This document shows, piece after piece, positions 45,851 through 56,386 of a stretch of DNA of 64,000 nucleotides. A program made the position numbers and the translations under genes. How positions within the stretch are numbered: position 1 is the first letter of the stretch; each line of letters starts with the position of its first letter. The notes under the pieces were generated by a model. The model ran no database searches. It was not told the origin of the DNA and saw only the letters and a program-made list of their open reading frames with translations. The stretch is from Rhyacichthys aspro (lineage: Eukaryota > Chordata > Actinopteri > Gobiiformes > Rhyacichthyidae), in NCBI GenBank assembly GCA_036850595.1, contig CM072166.1, positions 17,752,198 to 17,816,197 on the forward strand, written 5' to 3'.

Positions 45851-45929
45851 ACAGTCAACACTAACAGCAAAACAACTAGTAGCTCAGTGTTCCAACATCC
45901 ACAAACGGCAAGTGCTATCACAACTTGAG

Positions 45930-47317
45930 ATGACAAGGTACAACACAAATGCTACAGCAAGGTGGAGCCTAGACGCAAAGTCAGAGGGGAGTTAACATTA
46001 ACTCCCCATCCAGATAATCACAAAGCCTTAATCACAATCAAGCTGAATGAGGCAGCAACTGACCTAAGAGATAAGATCATGGCTCGGATGAACAACCGGT
46101 AACCCAGACACCGATTACAGGGGCTGAGTGAAATACCATCAGAAAGTCTCCTAGAAGATGTGAATGCAGCATTAAGAACAATTCCTACAATGACCATCAC
46201 CAAAACCAATGACCTGATATGCAATTTAGCAGCAGTGATCCTTGAGATGCTTGGCCATTGGCCAAAGGGCAACCATAAGGAGCAGTATCCTTCGTGAAAG
46301 AGAAGGTTGGAGGCTAAAATCAAGACAGCACTGCGAGAAGTGAGCCAACTGTCAGAGCTCCAGAAAGGTGCAATGAAAAACCAAGTACCCAAGAGGTACA
46401 GCCAGATGTCCATACCTGAAGCACTGGAAAATGCCAAACAAAGGCTCCAAACCTTGGCCAGCCGCCTAAAGAGGTACACAAGAGAAATTGAAGCCAGGCG
46501 AATAAACCCGCTGTTCTCTAAACAAGCAGCTAAAGTGTACTCTCAATGGCAGGGTAACAACACCAAAGCAGACCCACCAAAGCTGGAGACCAAACAGTAC
46601 TGGAAAAGTATATAGGAGAAGGAAGCATCACACAACAGTGAAGCACAGTGGCTAGGGGATCTAAGAGCAGACCACAGCAACCTCCCTGAACAGAACCCAG
46701 TATCCATCACTGTGGCAGAAATCCAAGAAAGAGTCTCAGGTATGAAGAACTGGACAGCACCAGGCCCTGACATGATTCATGCCTACTGGCTAAAGAAGCT
46801 CCCTGCACTCCATGAGCGCCTGGCAGCACAAATGAAATGAACTAGCTGCTAAAGGATGGGACCCACCCTGAATGGCTAACTGAAGCCCAGACAATCCTAA
46901 GCCTAAAGGACCCCCTGAAGGGTACAATCCCATCGACCTACAGGCCAATTACTTCTCTCTCCACAACATGGAAGCTCATGTCAGGGATCATATCGGCTAA
47001 ATTCATAGGGTATATGGATCAATACATGAGCACAGCACAGAAGGGCATTGGTAGAAATACCAGAGGAGCAAAACACCAGCTGCTGGTAGACAAAACAGTC
47101 ACTTGCAACTGCAAAACCAGGCAGGCCAATCTGTGCACCGCCTGGATTGATTACAAGAAAGAGACTAAAGACTCAATGCCACACATATGGATTATGGAAT
47201 GCTTGGAGATATACAACATCAACAGGACTTTAAGATCATTTATGGCAAAGTTAGTCCATACAAAAGGGTTCTCACTCCCAAAAGGCACAATAGCAGACAT
47301 TGAGGAGAGCTACAAGT
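45930..47317 (+). mobile_element. R2/R4-clade-like LINE remnant lacking the RT core
   Basis: LNEAATDLRDKIMARMNNR (46030-46100), LEAKIKTALREVSQLSELQKG...IPEALENAKQRLQTLASRLKRYTREIEARRINPLFSKQ (46305-46530), VSGMKNWTAPGPDMIHAYWLKKLPALHERLAAQM (46735-46837), and KLMSGIISAKF..YMDQYMSTAQKGIGRNTRGAKHQLLVDK (46972-47095). The last includes the RT finger motif with AQKG-type sequence characteristic of a fish R2/R4-like family. AWIDYKKETKDSMPH (47140-47185) is motif A with the catalytic Asp intact but two extra residues. At about 47255 the frame jumps to SLPKGTIADIEESYKY, which belongs after the YxDD region, so motifs B and C are deleted. A SINE begins at 47318. Confidence 0.8.
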
Positions 47318-47618
47318 ACACCCTGGACAATGGCCAGTTCATCGCAGGGCTGACAGTTAGAGACAAATATTGACAGACAACCATTCACTCTCACATTCAT
47401 TCACTAGGGATACTTTAGAGTTGCCAATTATACTATCCATGCATGTCTTTGTGCGGTGGGAGGAAGCTGGAGAACCCAGAGAGAACCCACAGTGACACGG
47501 GGAGGACATGCAAATTCCTCACAGAAAGATCAGAGTTAGCCAACGATGTTTGAGTGAGCCAGGATTTGAACTCACAACCTTCTTGTTGTGAAGCAGGAGC
47601 ACTGCTACCATGCACCCC
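47318..47618 (-). mobile_element. SINE, minus-strand copy inserted in LINE remnant
   Basis: Complement of the 28903 SINE: from caccctggacaatggccagt through tagggatactttagagttgc and aacctt cttgttgtgaagcaggagc to gcacccc. The 3' tail (gggatagg...GAAT) is missing. It interrupts the coding frame of the preceding LINE remnant at YKY. Confidence 0.8.
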
Positions 47619-47779
47619 TAGTAATAATATTGATAAAAATCATGTTAACAATAATTAAATTAATGAAAGTACTAATAATATGAGTAATGTCTGTTTTTCT
47701 TCTCTTTCATGAATGTAATGTTTTACAACTGTTTTGTGTTTTTGTTTTCGCTTTTTTATTTTTTGCTTTTCTTTCTGTC

Positions 47780-47950
47780 TTGGGGTGTTTTGGAAAACAA
47801 TTTTTTTTTTTTTCCGGCTAACCCCTAAAAATTTTCCACCCTTTTCCCACCCTTTTGGGTTTTTTTTGGGGTGTGGTTTTTTTTTTTTAAAATAAAATTT
47901 TTTTTTTTTGGGCGAAACGGGAAGGGGCCCCGGGCCCCGGGGGGGGTGCA
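47780..47950. other. Homopolymer-rich, probably low-quality consensus
   Basis: Runs of T, C, A and G of 4-14 bases dominate (for example tttttttttttttccggcta, ggggccccgggccccggggg), quite unlike the flanks. They look like a degraded read end or stuttered base calls. The 122-codon minus-strand frame over it is an artefact. Confidence 0.6.
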
Positions 47951-50380
47951 CCCTTCGATTTATATGCATTGCATATCTGTTATGAACTCTACATTTAGTC
48001 TTCCCTGTCCAGAATGGAAACACACAAAGAGAGAGGGTGAAATGCTGCAGACATTTAGATGCAGGGGTTAAAGGTTACAGCAATGAGTGATGCTGTGGAT
48101 TGCCCTCTTCTGCCTGAACGGCCATGTTTATGTCAGAGTCTGGTCTGTGCTGAACTGCTGTCACTGCTGTCTACTGTTGTGTATATGTGGTCTTAGTGGT
48201 CTGTTTGTCTGTGTCATGACCAAACAGCAGCTTTTACTGCTGCGACTCCAGAGAAGACGACCTCCCGTTGACCTTCATTATGAGTGCATGTAAAACGGTG
48301 TCAACTTGCTGACACTGGCTCTTAGGGGAAAGTGTGAAATATCAAAGGTCATGAAGAGCAGAGCAAGTGAAGAGCCTTACTCTGCAGTTATTCTACGGCA
48401 CACACTCAGAGAGCTTTAATCACCAAATACAGAACACTTTACAGTCAAGGTCCACCTGCCACTCCATCCCACACACACTAAAGTGGAACCATATAAAAGG
48501 CACAGTTTAGTTGTACTGCTCCCCTGAGTTTCTAAAGATATCCTCCAGAGCGGCAGGTTACTTACGTCTGTGCTTTTACAAGACTGTAATTCAAACATCC
48601 ATCATCAAAACAGCTTTATAAATGACACTGGACAAAGCTCCTCAACTTCTGGAAGTTAACAGGCTGTTTTTATTTGACCAATAATGTGGTGGTCTATTGT
48701 TGACCAGAATGATGAATCATAAAGCTGTAAATGCTGATCAGATTTAGTCGACAGTAAATACACATTTCTTAAATTTTAGCAAACACTACTCCTTTCAAAA
48801 ATGTGTTTTGTGGATTTCATTCTAAGTCACCAATGAATGTGTTAACATTTGAGAATCACCATTTTGATGGGGATTTTTAAGTCTCTAGTTTTTGTCTTTG
48901 TGCTGTAAACATCATATCCTGATTTCAGATGGGATTAGCCAGTATCCTGGTTCGGAGAAACCCAGATACCCTCCTGGAGAACTCTGATAGAAACCAGGAC
49001 ACTGTAGCATGTATCCGTTGTATCCCGGTTTCTGACTGCTGCAAGCTAGCTGCTAACTATGCAACTGCGTTAAGTCGAGTGACACAGCAAAACAAACATG
49101 GAGTGAGCGGGAACTTTCGTACAGCGACAAAAAGCTATTATTGTGCTTTCAAAACATCATGCTGTTGTTAACCAAGTGGTTTTTCACAAAAACTATGTAG
49201 TTTGTCCAAAACTATAGCCTCCTTCAGCTGCCATTGTCTCCACTGGTCTTACTGGTCTCAAGGTTTGTCTGGGTATTTCCTGTCCTTCTGTTGTTGGAAA
49301 TGTGGTAAATAAGCTATGTCTGTATGTTACTTTGCCTTTCAACAGTATTAAGTTTGATCTGGTTTTTGTCTCTCTCATTCAATAAATCTAATGTTGAATA
49401 CTAATGTTTGTCATGTACAGTATAATGGGATATTCATAACTTGGTTTCTCTGAGGCATGGAAACATTATATCCTGAATATTTCAATATTTCATTAAGAGT
49501 CTTTCAGCTTTGTGTTTGTGAATGTTGAATGTGTGAGTTTTGGATGATGAACAGTGTATGTGTACTTAAATCATGAGCAACATCACATTTGGACACTGTG
49601 CTTTATCAAACATAGAAGTGCAAATGAGAGGAATCAGATTGATGCCAAAACAAGCTCTTACAGCACATTTAGTCTGTCTATGAATTTCACGTGAAGTTCT
49701 TACTGACAATGCTTATCTTAAATTTGACAAATAATGCTAATAGTTATTAAATGATATAAAACTGTCCCTCCCTGTCTGTTCTCCTCACTCTCTCTGAATT
49801 ACAGCCCACTGTTCCTCTGTATGCTTCTGCTATTCTCATAAATTCATGTCTCTGAAAAGATGCAGCCCCAATGCTCTGTACTTCAAGAGGATGGGACCTC
49901 ACAACAGTCCATCAACAAATCTGCACAATGATGGTTATGTTGCTCATTTAGGGGTGCAATCAAAATTCAAAACTGAATGTTCTGAGGTCTTCCACAAGAG
50001 TACATAAATGATTAATAATTGTTAAATACATGCATACAACAAAACATTTTAGTAGCAGCTTACACTAGGTGAGCCGTCCCTGGTCACAGGTTGTGATCAG
50101 TATTGAATTAGCCTTTGGCCAACAAGCTGTGTTTTGGCTTCACTTTTAGGTGAAGCTTTAAAGCTAGTCAAATAACTTCTATTTATCTTTTAATGTCCTA
50201 CGCTATTGGCAATTATTGTTGTTGCTTTGCATCTCTGTGTTTTTGCCTTCTGTCTCTGTCGCACAACCCAACTATTTCCTTCAGATGGCCACTCACACAG
50301 AGCGTGGGTCTGCTTTAGGTTTATTTTAAAAGGTAGCCAAGTACTTGCTCATGAGGGATTGTTGGGTTAAGCTCAAGTTT
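47951..50380. other. Intergenic, no gene recognised
   Basis: No domain-bearing frame. 48942-49033 contains four copies of a 14-bp motif in alternating orientation (see findings). The rest is AT-rich unique-looking sequence. Confidence 0.45.
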
Positions 50381-50920
50381 GTTTGTTTTTTTATTTATTT
50401 CATGGGGACAATGTACATTAATGAACATCTGTAACAAATGCCACAGCAGTCCCCAGGCATGAAACTTAAAATAACACACAATGAATAGACAAAAAATCAC
50501 AGGAGACACAACAAAAAAAATAGAATAATAACAATAAAAGACAAGTTAAAAGTGCTCACAGATTTTATTTGATTGTATCCACTGTTTCAAATGTCTCAAA
50601 AGTTTCATAAGTTGAACAGTCTCTTATTGGAAGTAAGTTACACTTCATTATCCCTGTTGGAAACTTGTTCCCTGTATTAACCCATCACTGTGGCAACCTT
50701 CTTGAGCTAGTATCTTGGTCATGGTTAATCACTGTTGGATTAGTCTGTGTGCATTTTTTTCAAGGTTGGTTGGGGAAACCAGAGCATGCAGAAAAAACAA
50801 CAACATTTGAGTATAGGGAGGCAGAACAACAAACTCCACACAGAAGGGCCCTGCCCAGACTTGGGATCAAACTTAGGACCTTGTTGTTGTGAGGCAACAT
50901 TCCCAACCACTTTCTCTCTG
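50381..50920 (-). repeat. LINE 3'-end-like block followed by degenerate SINE
   Basis: tttatttatttcatggggac aatgtacattaatgaacatc at 50388 resembles the complement of a LINE 3' end with an AAATA-type tail. 50770-50915 (gagtatagggaggcagaaca... gacttgggatcaaacttagga ccttgttgttgtgaggcaac) is a diverged minus-strand relative of the SINE family. Both are old. Confidence 0.4.
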
Positions 50921-52150
50921 AACTAAAGAGACCTGATCTTACTGGTACACTTAGATGTGATGTGGCCCTCTGTAAATAAATTGAACAGAATCTCCATGAC
51001 AAGACAGTATGGTGCAGAATGCCCCAAAAATATTAACCCAGCATCCTGCAGAATTATATTCAGTGTCGTCCTTAATAATACCTGCCCAGTTACTAAAACA
51101 ACATCTTTTGTTCGTACTGTTTATCAAAATGTAACATTGTTTACATTGTTTGCTCTCTGCTTACACACAAGACCACAGATTAAAATATGTTTTAATTTCA
51201 ATAACCAGAGCAGTCTTTGGAGCCTGTCCTCTCAATGGAGCCACAGATTGTGTGGTTTATTGTGATTCAAGGCCCAGTAGAACATGGCCACCCCCAAAGG
51301 GTCCTTGGGGGGAAGGATCACTGCTGCTTAACACAATAAAGGGTCCTGTCTGTGTTCCGAGCCTCACCTGCTGCTCTTTAAAAAATGAAGGACAGAGTAA
51401 TGGGCCCGTGTCTCCATCCAGGCGACTGGATGTGGGGACATGCCTCTCTTTCCTGAAAAAATCTGTACGCTCAGTCATCTCAGCACTCTCCCAGTCCCAC
51501 TCAGGGATCAGTGTCATTGGTATGAACAGGCTGTCGTACCCCCACCATCTCACTGTGTAAGCCTCCAGCGTCGGCTTCAGCATTTTTCAATATGTCAAAT
51601 AAAAGCAGAGAAAAGTATCCCCATGTTGTTCTTGTATTTGAGAAGAACGATGAGCAGAGTGATAAAGGCGATAGTATCTGACTCATCATTATTGTATCCA
51701 GCCTGGGCCTCAGATTAATGCTGTTTGTGGAGATAATCAGCGCCTTGGTGTGTGATGAATAACTCGACAGAACAGGACACCTTCACACAGCGCCTGTCCT
51801 TACACTAACTGTGTCTTCTTTCCAAAATTATCTCACTAAAAGCTCTGGCGCAGGCCTTAGAGCAGGATGTTTTTTTAGTGTAATTGCCTCAGTGCAATGC
51901 GGGAAATTGCCCTGGGTCCCCTGGCATCGCAGAAGCAAATGAATGAACTACACCCGAAGGCAAATGCAATTTTTGTAAAAAGGATGTGCTTTTTTCTGTA
52001 TCTTCTTGAGAATATTTAGAGCAGTGTACGACCTCCACTTGGTGTTATGCATATGGATTTTTAGTGGGATCAAGTGTAGGTGGGTCCTTGAATAGCTGAA
52101 TATGGCAGACATTTTAGAGTCAAAATAGTCAACTGGTAAACACCCATCCA
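50921..52150. other. Intergenic, no gene recognised
   Basis: 51260-51930 has balanced composition without a coding frame and could include conserved non-coding sequence (inference). The mutually antisense open frames at 51150-51583 show no domain. Confidence 0.4.
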
Positions 52151-52465
52151 AATATATCTACATCCAGTTTGAAGCCATATAAAACAAGTTAATGTCCAAG
52201 TTAAACCACTTTAAACCTGTCCAAATCCCATTGTAACCAGGTAAACCAATTTAAACTGGTTTAAAGTCTTTGTTAGACCACTTATAGTCCATCCAAATCT
52301 GGTTATAACCATGATGAATGCCTTTGTAACTAAATAAAGTCTGAACCCATTTAGTTTAAAACCTCTTAAAAATAGTTACATTCCAAGCAAAACCACTTAA
52401 AATTAATCCAAATCCACCAATAACCAGTTTAAAACCACTTAAAACAAGTCTAGTTGTAATCATTT
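52150..52465. repeat. Degenerate minisatellite, about 45-bp unit
   Basis: Repeated variants of gtccaaatcc..tgtaacca, aaaccacttaaaac and accagtttaaa occur in the same order several times: taaaccactttaaacctgtc, then aaatcccattgtaaccaggt, then accacttatagtccatccaa, then atctggttataaccatg, later accacttaaaattaatccaa and atccaccaataaccag. Units are diverged and of uneven length. Confidence 0.65.
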
Positions 52466-52499
52466 TTTAACAACACAAGCCTGACATACCACTAGAGCT

Positions 52500-53875
52500 T
52501 TTCCATCCACCACTGCTAGAAAATTCCTGGAGAAAGTGCCCCCACACACCCTTAAACACCCCTGGGATATGTCACAGAGAACAGCTGATTAACTTAAGGA
52601 AGGACATGACATCCTAGGTCTCTCCATCTGAGCAAAACTGGATGTGTATCATGGATAACACAGGCCGATGTTCTGTTCTGGAATTAGTAGAGGATTGGTA
52701 GACAACGTAGACATTCTAATTAATAAGAATGGCAACTCCTCAGGCTTTAGTCTGAAAGGTTGTATGAAAGTGTTGTCTGGACCAATGTGACAAGAGATGG
52801 ATGGAGTCAGAGAAGACAACAGGGGTCTCTTGTAGAAAAGCTACATCCGTCCTGAGACGCTTAAAATGTGTGTCTTCTTTTAAAATGGTGGTTTAGGTGC
52901 TTGACATTCTACCTCACTAATTTAAGTTTAGACATTTTGCACATTGAGGTAAGTAGGCTGGAAAGTAAATGTAATGCTCTAGTGGCTGTAGAGAAAAAGT
53001 GAAGGGACAAGCACATTTTGTTCTATTTGATTTTGGAGTATTATAAGAAGTGACAGGAAATAAGACCATCCATACAAAACGTCTATTAAGTTGTTTAGTG
53101 CTGCAGCGAAATGGTAGCACATCACTTGATATAAAAGACCTATAAACACTCACTGCTGTTAAGAAAAGATATCACCAAATATGGCACAGGAGTTGTCACT
53201 TCACAAAGAGCTGGATGGCTCAGGATGGCTGTTGATGTGTTTCTGCGCTTAACAAAGGAGTTAATCCAGTTTCTGGCTCCATTTGGCAGCGTTATACAGA
53301 GTCAGGCTGGGTACAATAGTGAAAGCTATTGAACCCATTTTGTAAACTTTGGCCATTACGTTCTTGTACTGTCTTTGTTGATCCAGTATTTCAGGGCTTC
53401 ATTACCGATGCTGGCAAAAAAATGACTTTATGGTGGCGGGCTTTGGGTCTAGTGAGCAGTTTCTGGTGTAGACAGCAGCAACTCTTTTCCAAACATCTCT
53501 TGAAGCAATTTGGATAAAAATTCAGTCAGGCGGCCACTCTCTGTAGACTCATGTACTCTGAGTGTATGTATGTTTTGATGTTTGCTACAGCTCTCCAAAT
53601 CGATAACTTTAGTCTTTAGGTTTGCACTATCCTCTTGGAGAGAACATATTCTAGTTCCATTACTGGTTGGCTGAGGTCTTTTCAGGGAGTTCAAGAGATG
53701 AATTACGCTGGCCATGTTCCTTAGTTAGGTATGCTTAGTCGAGTTTAGATTTGAGAGTGCCAAGCAATGCCCTGAATTTGGCTATAAAATCGGCAGCTAG
53801 CTTATTACTTAGGTTCAGCAGTTGCTGCTCCAATAGGGTCATCATGGCGAGGATTGGTAAGCTAGCACAATGAAA
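52500..53875 (-). mobile_element. L1/Tx1-like LINE remnant: ORF1 and endonuclease start
   Basis: Minus strand. TLLEQQLLNLSNKLAADF (about 53850) is followed by ICSLQEDSANLKTKVIDLESCSKHQNIHTLRVHESTE...FLSKLLQEMFG (53655-53490), the coiled-coil to RRM transition of Tx1-type ORF1 (SRRxNIRI-type motif, here SKHQNI). After decayed sequence, LKTDVAFLQETPVV (about 52858-52815) and KA.GVAILIN.NV (52750-52715) match the apurinic-type endonuclease start (VxxLQET, GVAIL). Many stops and shifts. Same broad family as the RT fragment at 16430-17060 but on the opposite strand. Confidence 0.75.
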
Positions 53876-55090
53876 AGACATTCAACATACAGTAACTAAC
53901 TCTTTTTCTGTTCTATACAAGGAATTAGTCGGTCTCTCTTGGTGTGAGTTTATATTCAAGGAGGCGGGACAATTTGACATACAACCAATTAGAATACAGT
54001 GGGCAGTGCCAATATCCACAGACCATGAATACATCCGTGGCCGAGACAAATAAAATTGGAAAACATACAACCAATTAGGAAAACAGAGCACTGCTTAAAG
54101 CCCGCCCCATTTAAAAGAAATGGCTTGTTAAATAAATGATTGGTCGGTTGTATTAAACGCAGTGAAGGCCGCCAGTGGGAGGGGTTCCAGACCCACATCA
54201 CTAAGAAAGAGCTAAGTGAAAGGGTCTTGCTGGCCAGGTTATCCCAGCAGCTTTGGGCCTGAGGCAGTGTACACTCTGGACAATGGCCAGTTAGTCACAG
54301 GGCTGACACTTAGAGACAAACAGTGACAGACAACCATTCACTCACATTCATTCACCAGAGGACATTTTACATTTGACTCTTACTTACTCTACTCTGAATT
54401 TTACATACTGGCATTTTGCTGGATTGATTCATACATGTAGAGGTTTTTGAATGCTATCCATATATGTATAATACAAAATCTGCCCTATACAAACTGTCTG
54501 TCTGCCTTTCATTTACATAGTTTATTCTTCGCATCACGATTGTTAGAACTAAATAATAGAAGACCAAAAAAAGTATTTTTGCTTTCAGGTTTATTTCTGC
54601 ATTGTGCGGCTCATGTGGAGCACTATGACCTTTGCACATGCCTCATGCTCGTGTCTCACGTGATCATTTCTTAACAATGGGATTGTGGATGTCTTAAGTG
54701 ACGTCAAGATTATTTTTAGCCAATTTTCTACAGAGGAAAATGACAAGGTATGAAACGTGGCAATAAACAATACAACATCTGACAATTTTGAAAGTTGTAG
54801 CAGTCATATCAGCCATAAATCAGGCATCTTGTTTTACATAGTGGTTTTTAGGGAATTTCTTTTTGAGTATTATATTTTTAGAAGTGGCTAATGCTGGAAT
54901 TGATGAACAGGGAAGACGGGGTGGCCCTATATCCAGTTCTCATAATACATCCAATGTTCAAATCTTTACAGATGTCATAGAGCAAGTAATCAATTAAATA
55001 TCAAACACCAAACTGTAGATCAGGGGCCATCATGGAGTGCCACCTTAAAATAATTTAGTTCATCAGTGTGCCACTATCAACAAATGATAA
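53876..55090. other. Intergenic with SINE fragment
   Basis: 53940-54200 repeats cataccaattag / acatacaaccaattag motifs and may be the 5' UTR of the Tx1-like element. 54240-54362 is a SINE fragment listed separately. Nothing else could be supported. Confidence 0.4.
54240..54362 (-). repeat. SINE fragment (3' part)
   Basis: atcccagcagctttgggcct, then cactctggacaatggccagt, then gacagacaaccattcactca: complement of the SINE 3' half. The tRNA-like head is missing. Confidence 0.75.
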
Positions 55091-56386
55091 CACTGGGGAA
55101 CAATTTGAAAAAAAAATTCTGTTGAGTTAGATTTTTATGCTGATTAAAACTAAAATTGGCATGCTGATTCCAAAATTGCAGTCAGTTTTTTTCTTGCACA
55201 TCAAGTTTTTTCTCCACAGCTTACCTTCCAAATAAGCAAAATTCCACTGATTAGCTGTAGTAAGACTTGCCAGGTGATGTGCTGGCTTTTCTCTTAACCT
55301 TGTACCCATGGGCATACCGTTGTATGCTGTTTTTTTTCGTTTTCAAAGCTTGTAACTATTCCATCTTAGTGTTTTATTTACATAGGTATATATTTCCTTT
55401 GTTCCAGATCATGTCTGCTCCTGTTACATTCATTTTCTACCACTGGAGTCTATCCCAGCAGCTCTGGGCATTAGGTGGGGTACACCTTGGACAGTGGCCA
55501 GTTAGTCAGTTAAGTTAGTCACAGGGCTAACACAGGGTGTAACATTTTAAGGATGAACATTGACAGACAACAATTCACTCTCACATTCATTCACTAGGGA
55601 TACTTTAGAGTTGCCAATTAACCTATACATGCATGTCTTTGGGCGGTGGGAGGAAGCCGGAGATCCCGGAGAGAACCCACGGTGACACGGGGAGAGAACC
55701 CACGGTGACACGTGGAGAGAACCCACGGTGACACGGGGAGGACATGCAGACTCACAGAAAGACCAGAGTTAGCCAACGATGTTTGAGTCAGCCAGAATTA
55801 GCCAAGGTCTCACGACCTTCTTGCTGTGAAGCAGGAGCGCTAACCACTCTGCTACCGTGCACCCCCTGCTCTTGCTACTTCTCGTCGTAAATGCCTAAAC
55901 AACTCTGGCTCCTTTTGCTATATTTGTGGTAGTTTCACCATTCCAAGTCAGTGCATTTGTCAAACAAGCATATTTTGCATATTTTAAAGTAAAACTCGGT
56001 GATCAAGACAAGCCATGGGCGATAGTCCTCAAGTTGAACACTCCAGAAGGAGCTATAAACATAAATTTTCACCTTAACTACTTGCACACAATTATAATTA
56101 CAGTAGCCATATCCTTTGTAAAAACATAATAGTGTTAAATAAACATTGCAGTCATGCCTGTTTCTTTCATATTTCATTGTATGTCAATATTTGAAAATTT
56201 TTATAAAACAAGCACATATCTGTTAAGTACAGTATTTTTCTTATTTTTTAAGAAAACGGGGATCCTATAGTTCAAAAACTTGACGTGATAGAGAAAAACC
56301 AAGATCAGTTTTGGATTCCGCACCCAAAAATTAGTTAAAAACAGCTGTCAGACCTAACTCAACAAAAATTGTGTTCCCCAGTGTAA
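55088..56386 (+). mobile_element. CACTA/Chapaev-like DNA transposon with nested SINE
   Basis: The element is 55091-56383. It begins CACTGGGGAACAATTTG and ends CAAAAATTGTGTTCCCCAGTG, inverted termini of about 35 bp with a shared gttgagttag block. TAA is present on both flanks (55088-55090, 56384-56386), matching the 3-bp target duplication and CACT(A/G) ends of the CACTA group (Chapaev is an alternative). QAYFAYFKVKLGDQDKPWA (55957-56016) resembles a segment I associate with a related fish transposon protein, followed by loss of homology. Non-autonomous. A SINE occupies 55428-55865. Confidence 0.7.
55428..55865 (-). mobile_element. SINE, near full length, with internal triplication
   Basis: Complement of the SINE family from cattcattttctaccac through atcccagcagctctgggca, agggatactttagagttgc and gaagcaggagcgctaaccactctgctac to gcacccc. 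A 23-bp unit (ggagagaacccacggtgaca cgg) is present three times in tandem at 55668-55736, where other copies have one or two. It lies inside the CACTA-like element. Confidence 0.85.

Noticed and set aside
46018..46479. 153-codon minus-strand open frame
   Set aside because: Antisense to the R2/R4-like LINE coding sequence on the plus strand.
47655..48023. 122-codon Lys-rich minus-strand open frame
   Set aside because: Created by homopolymer runs in a suspect-quality patch.
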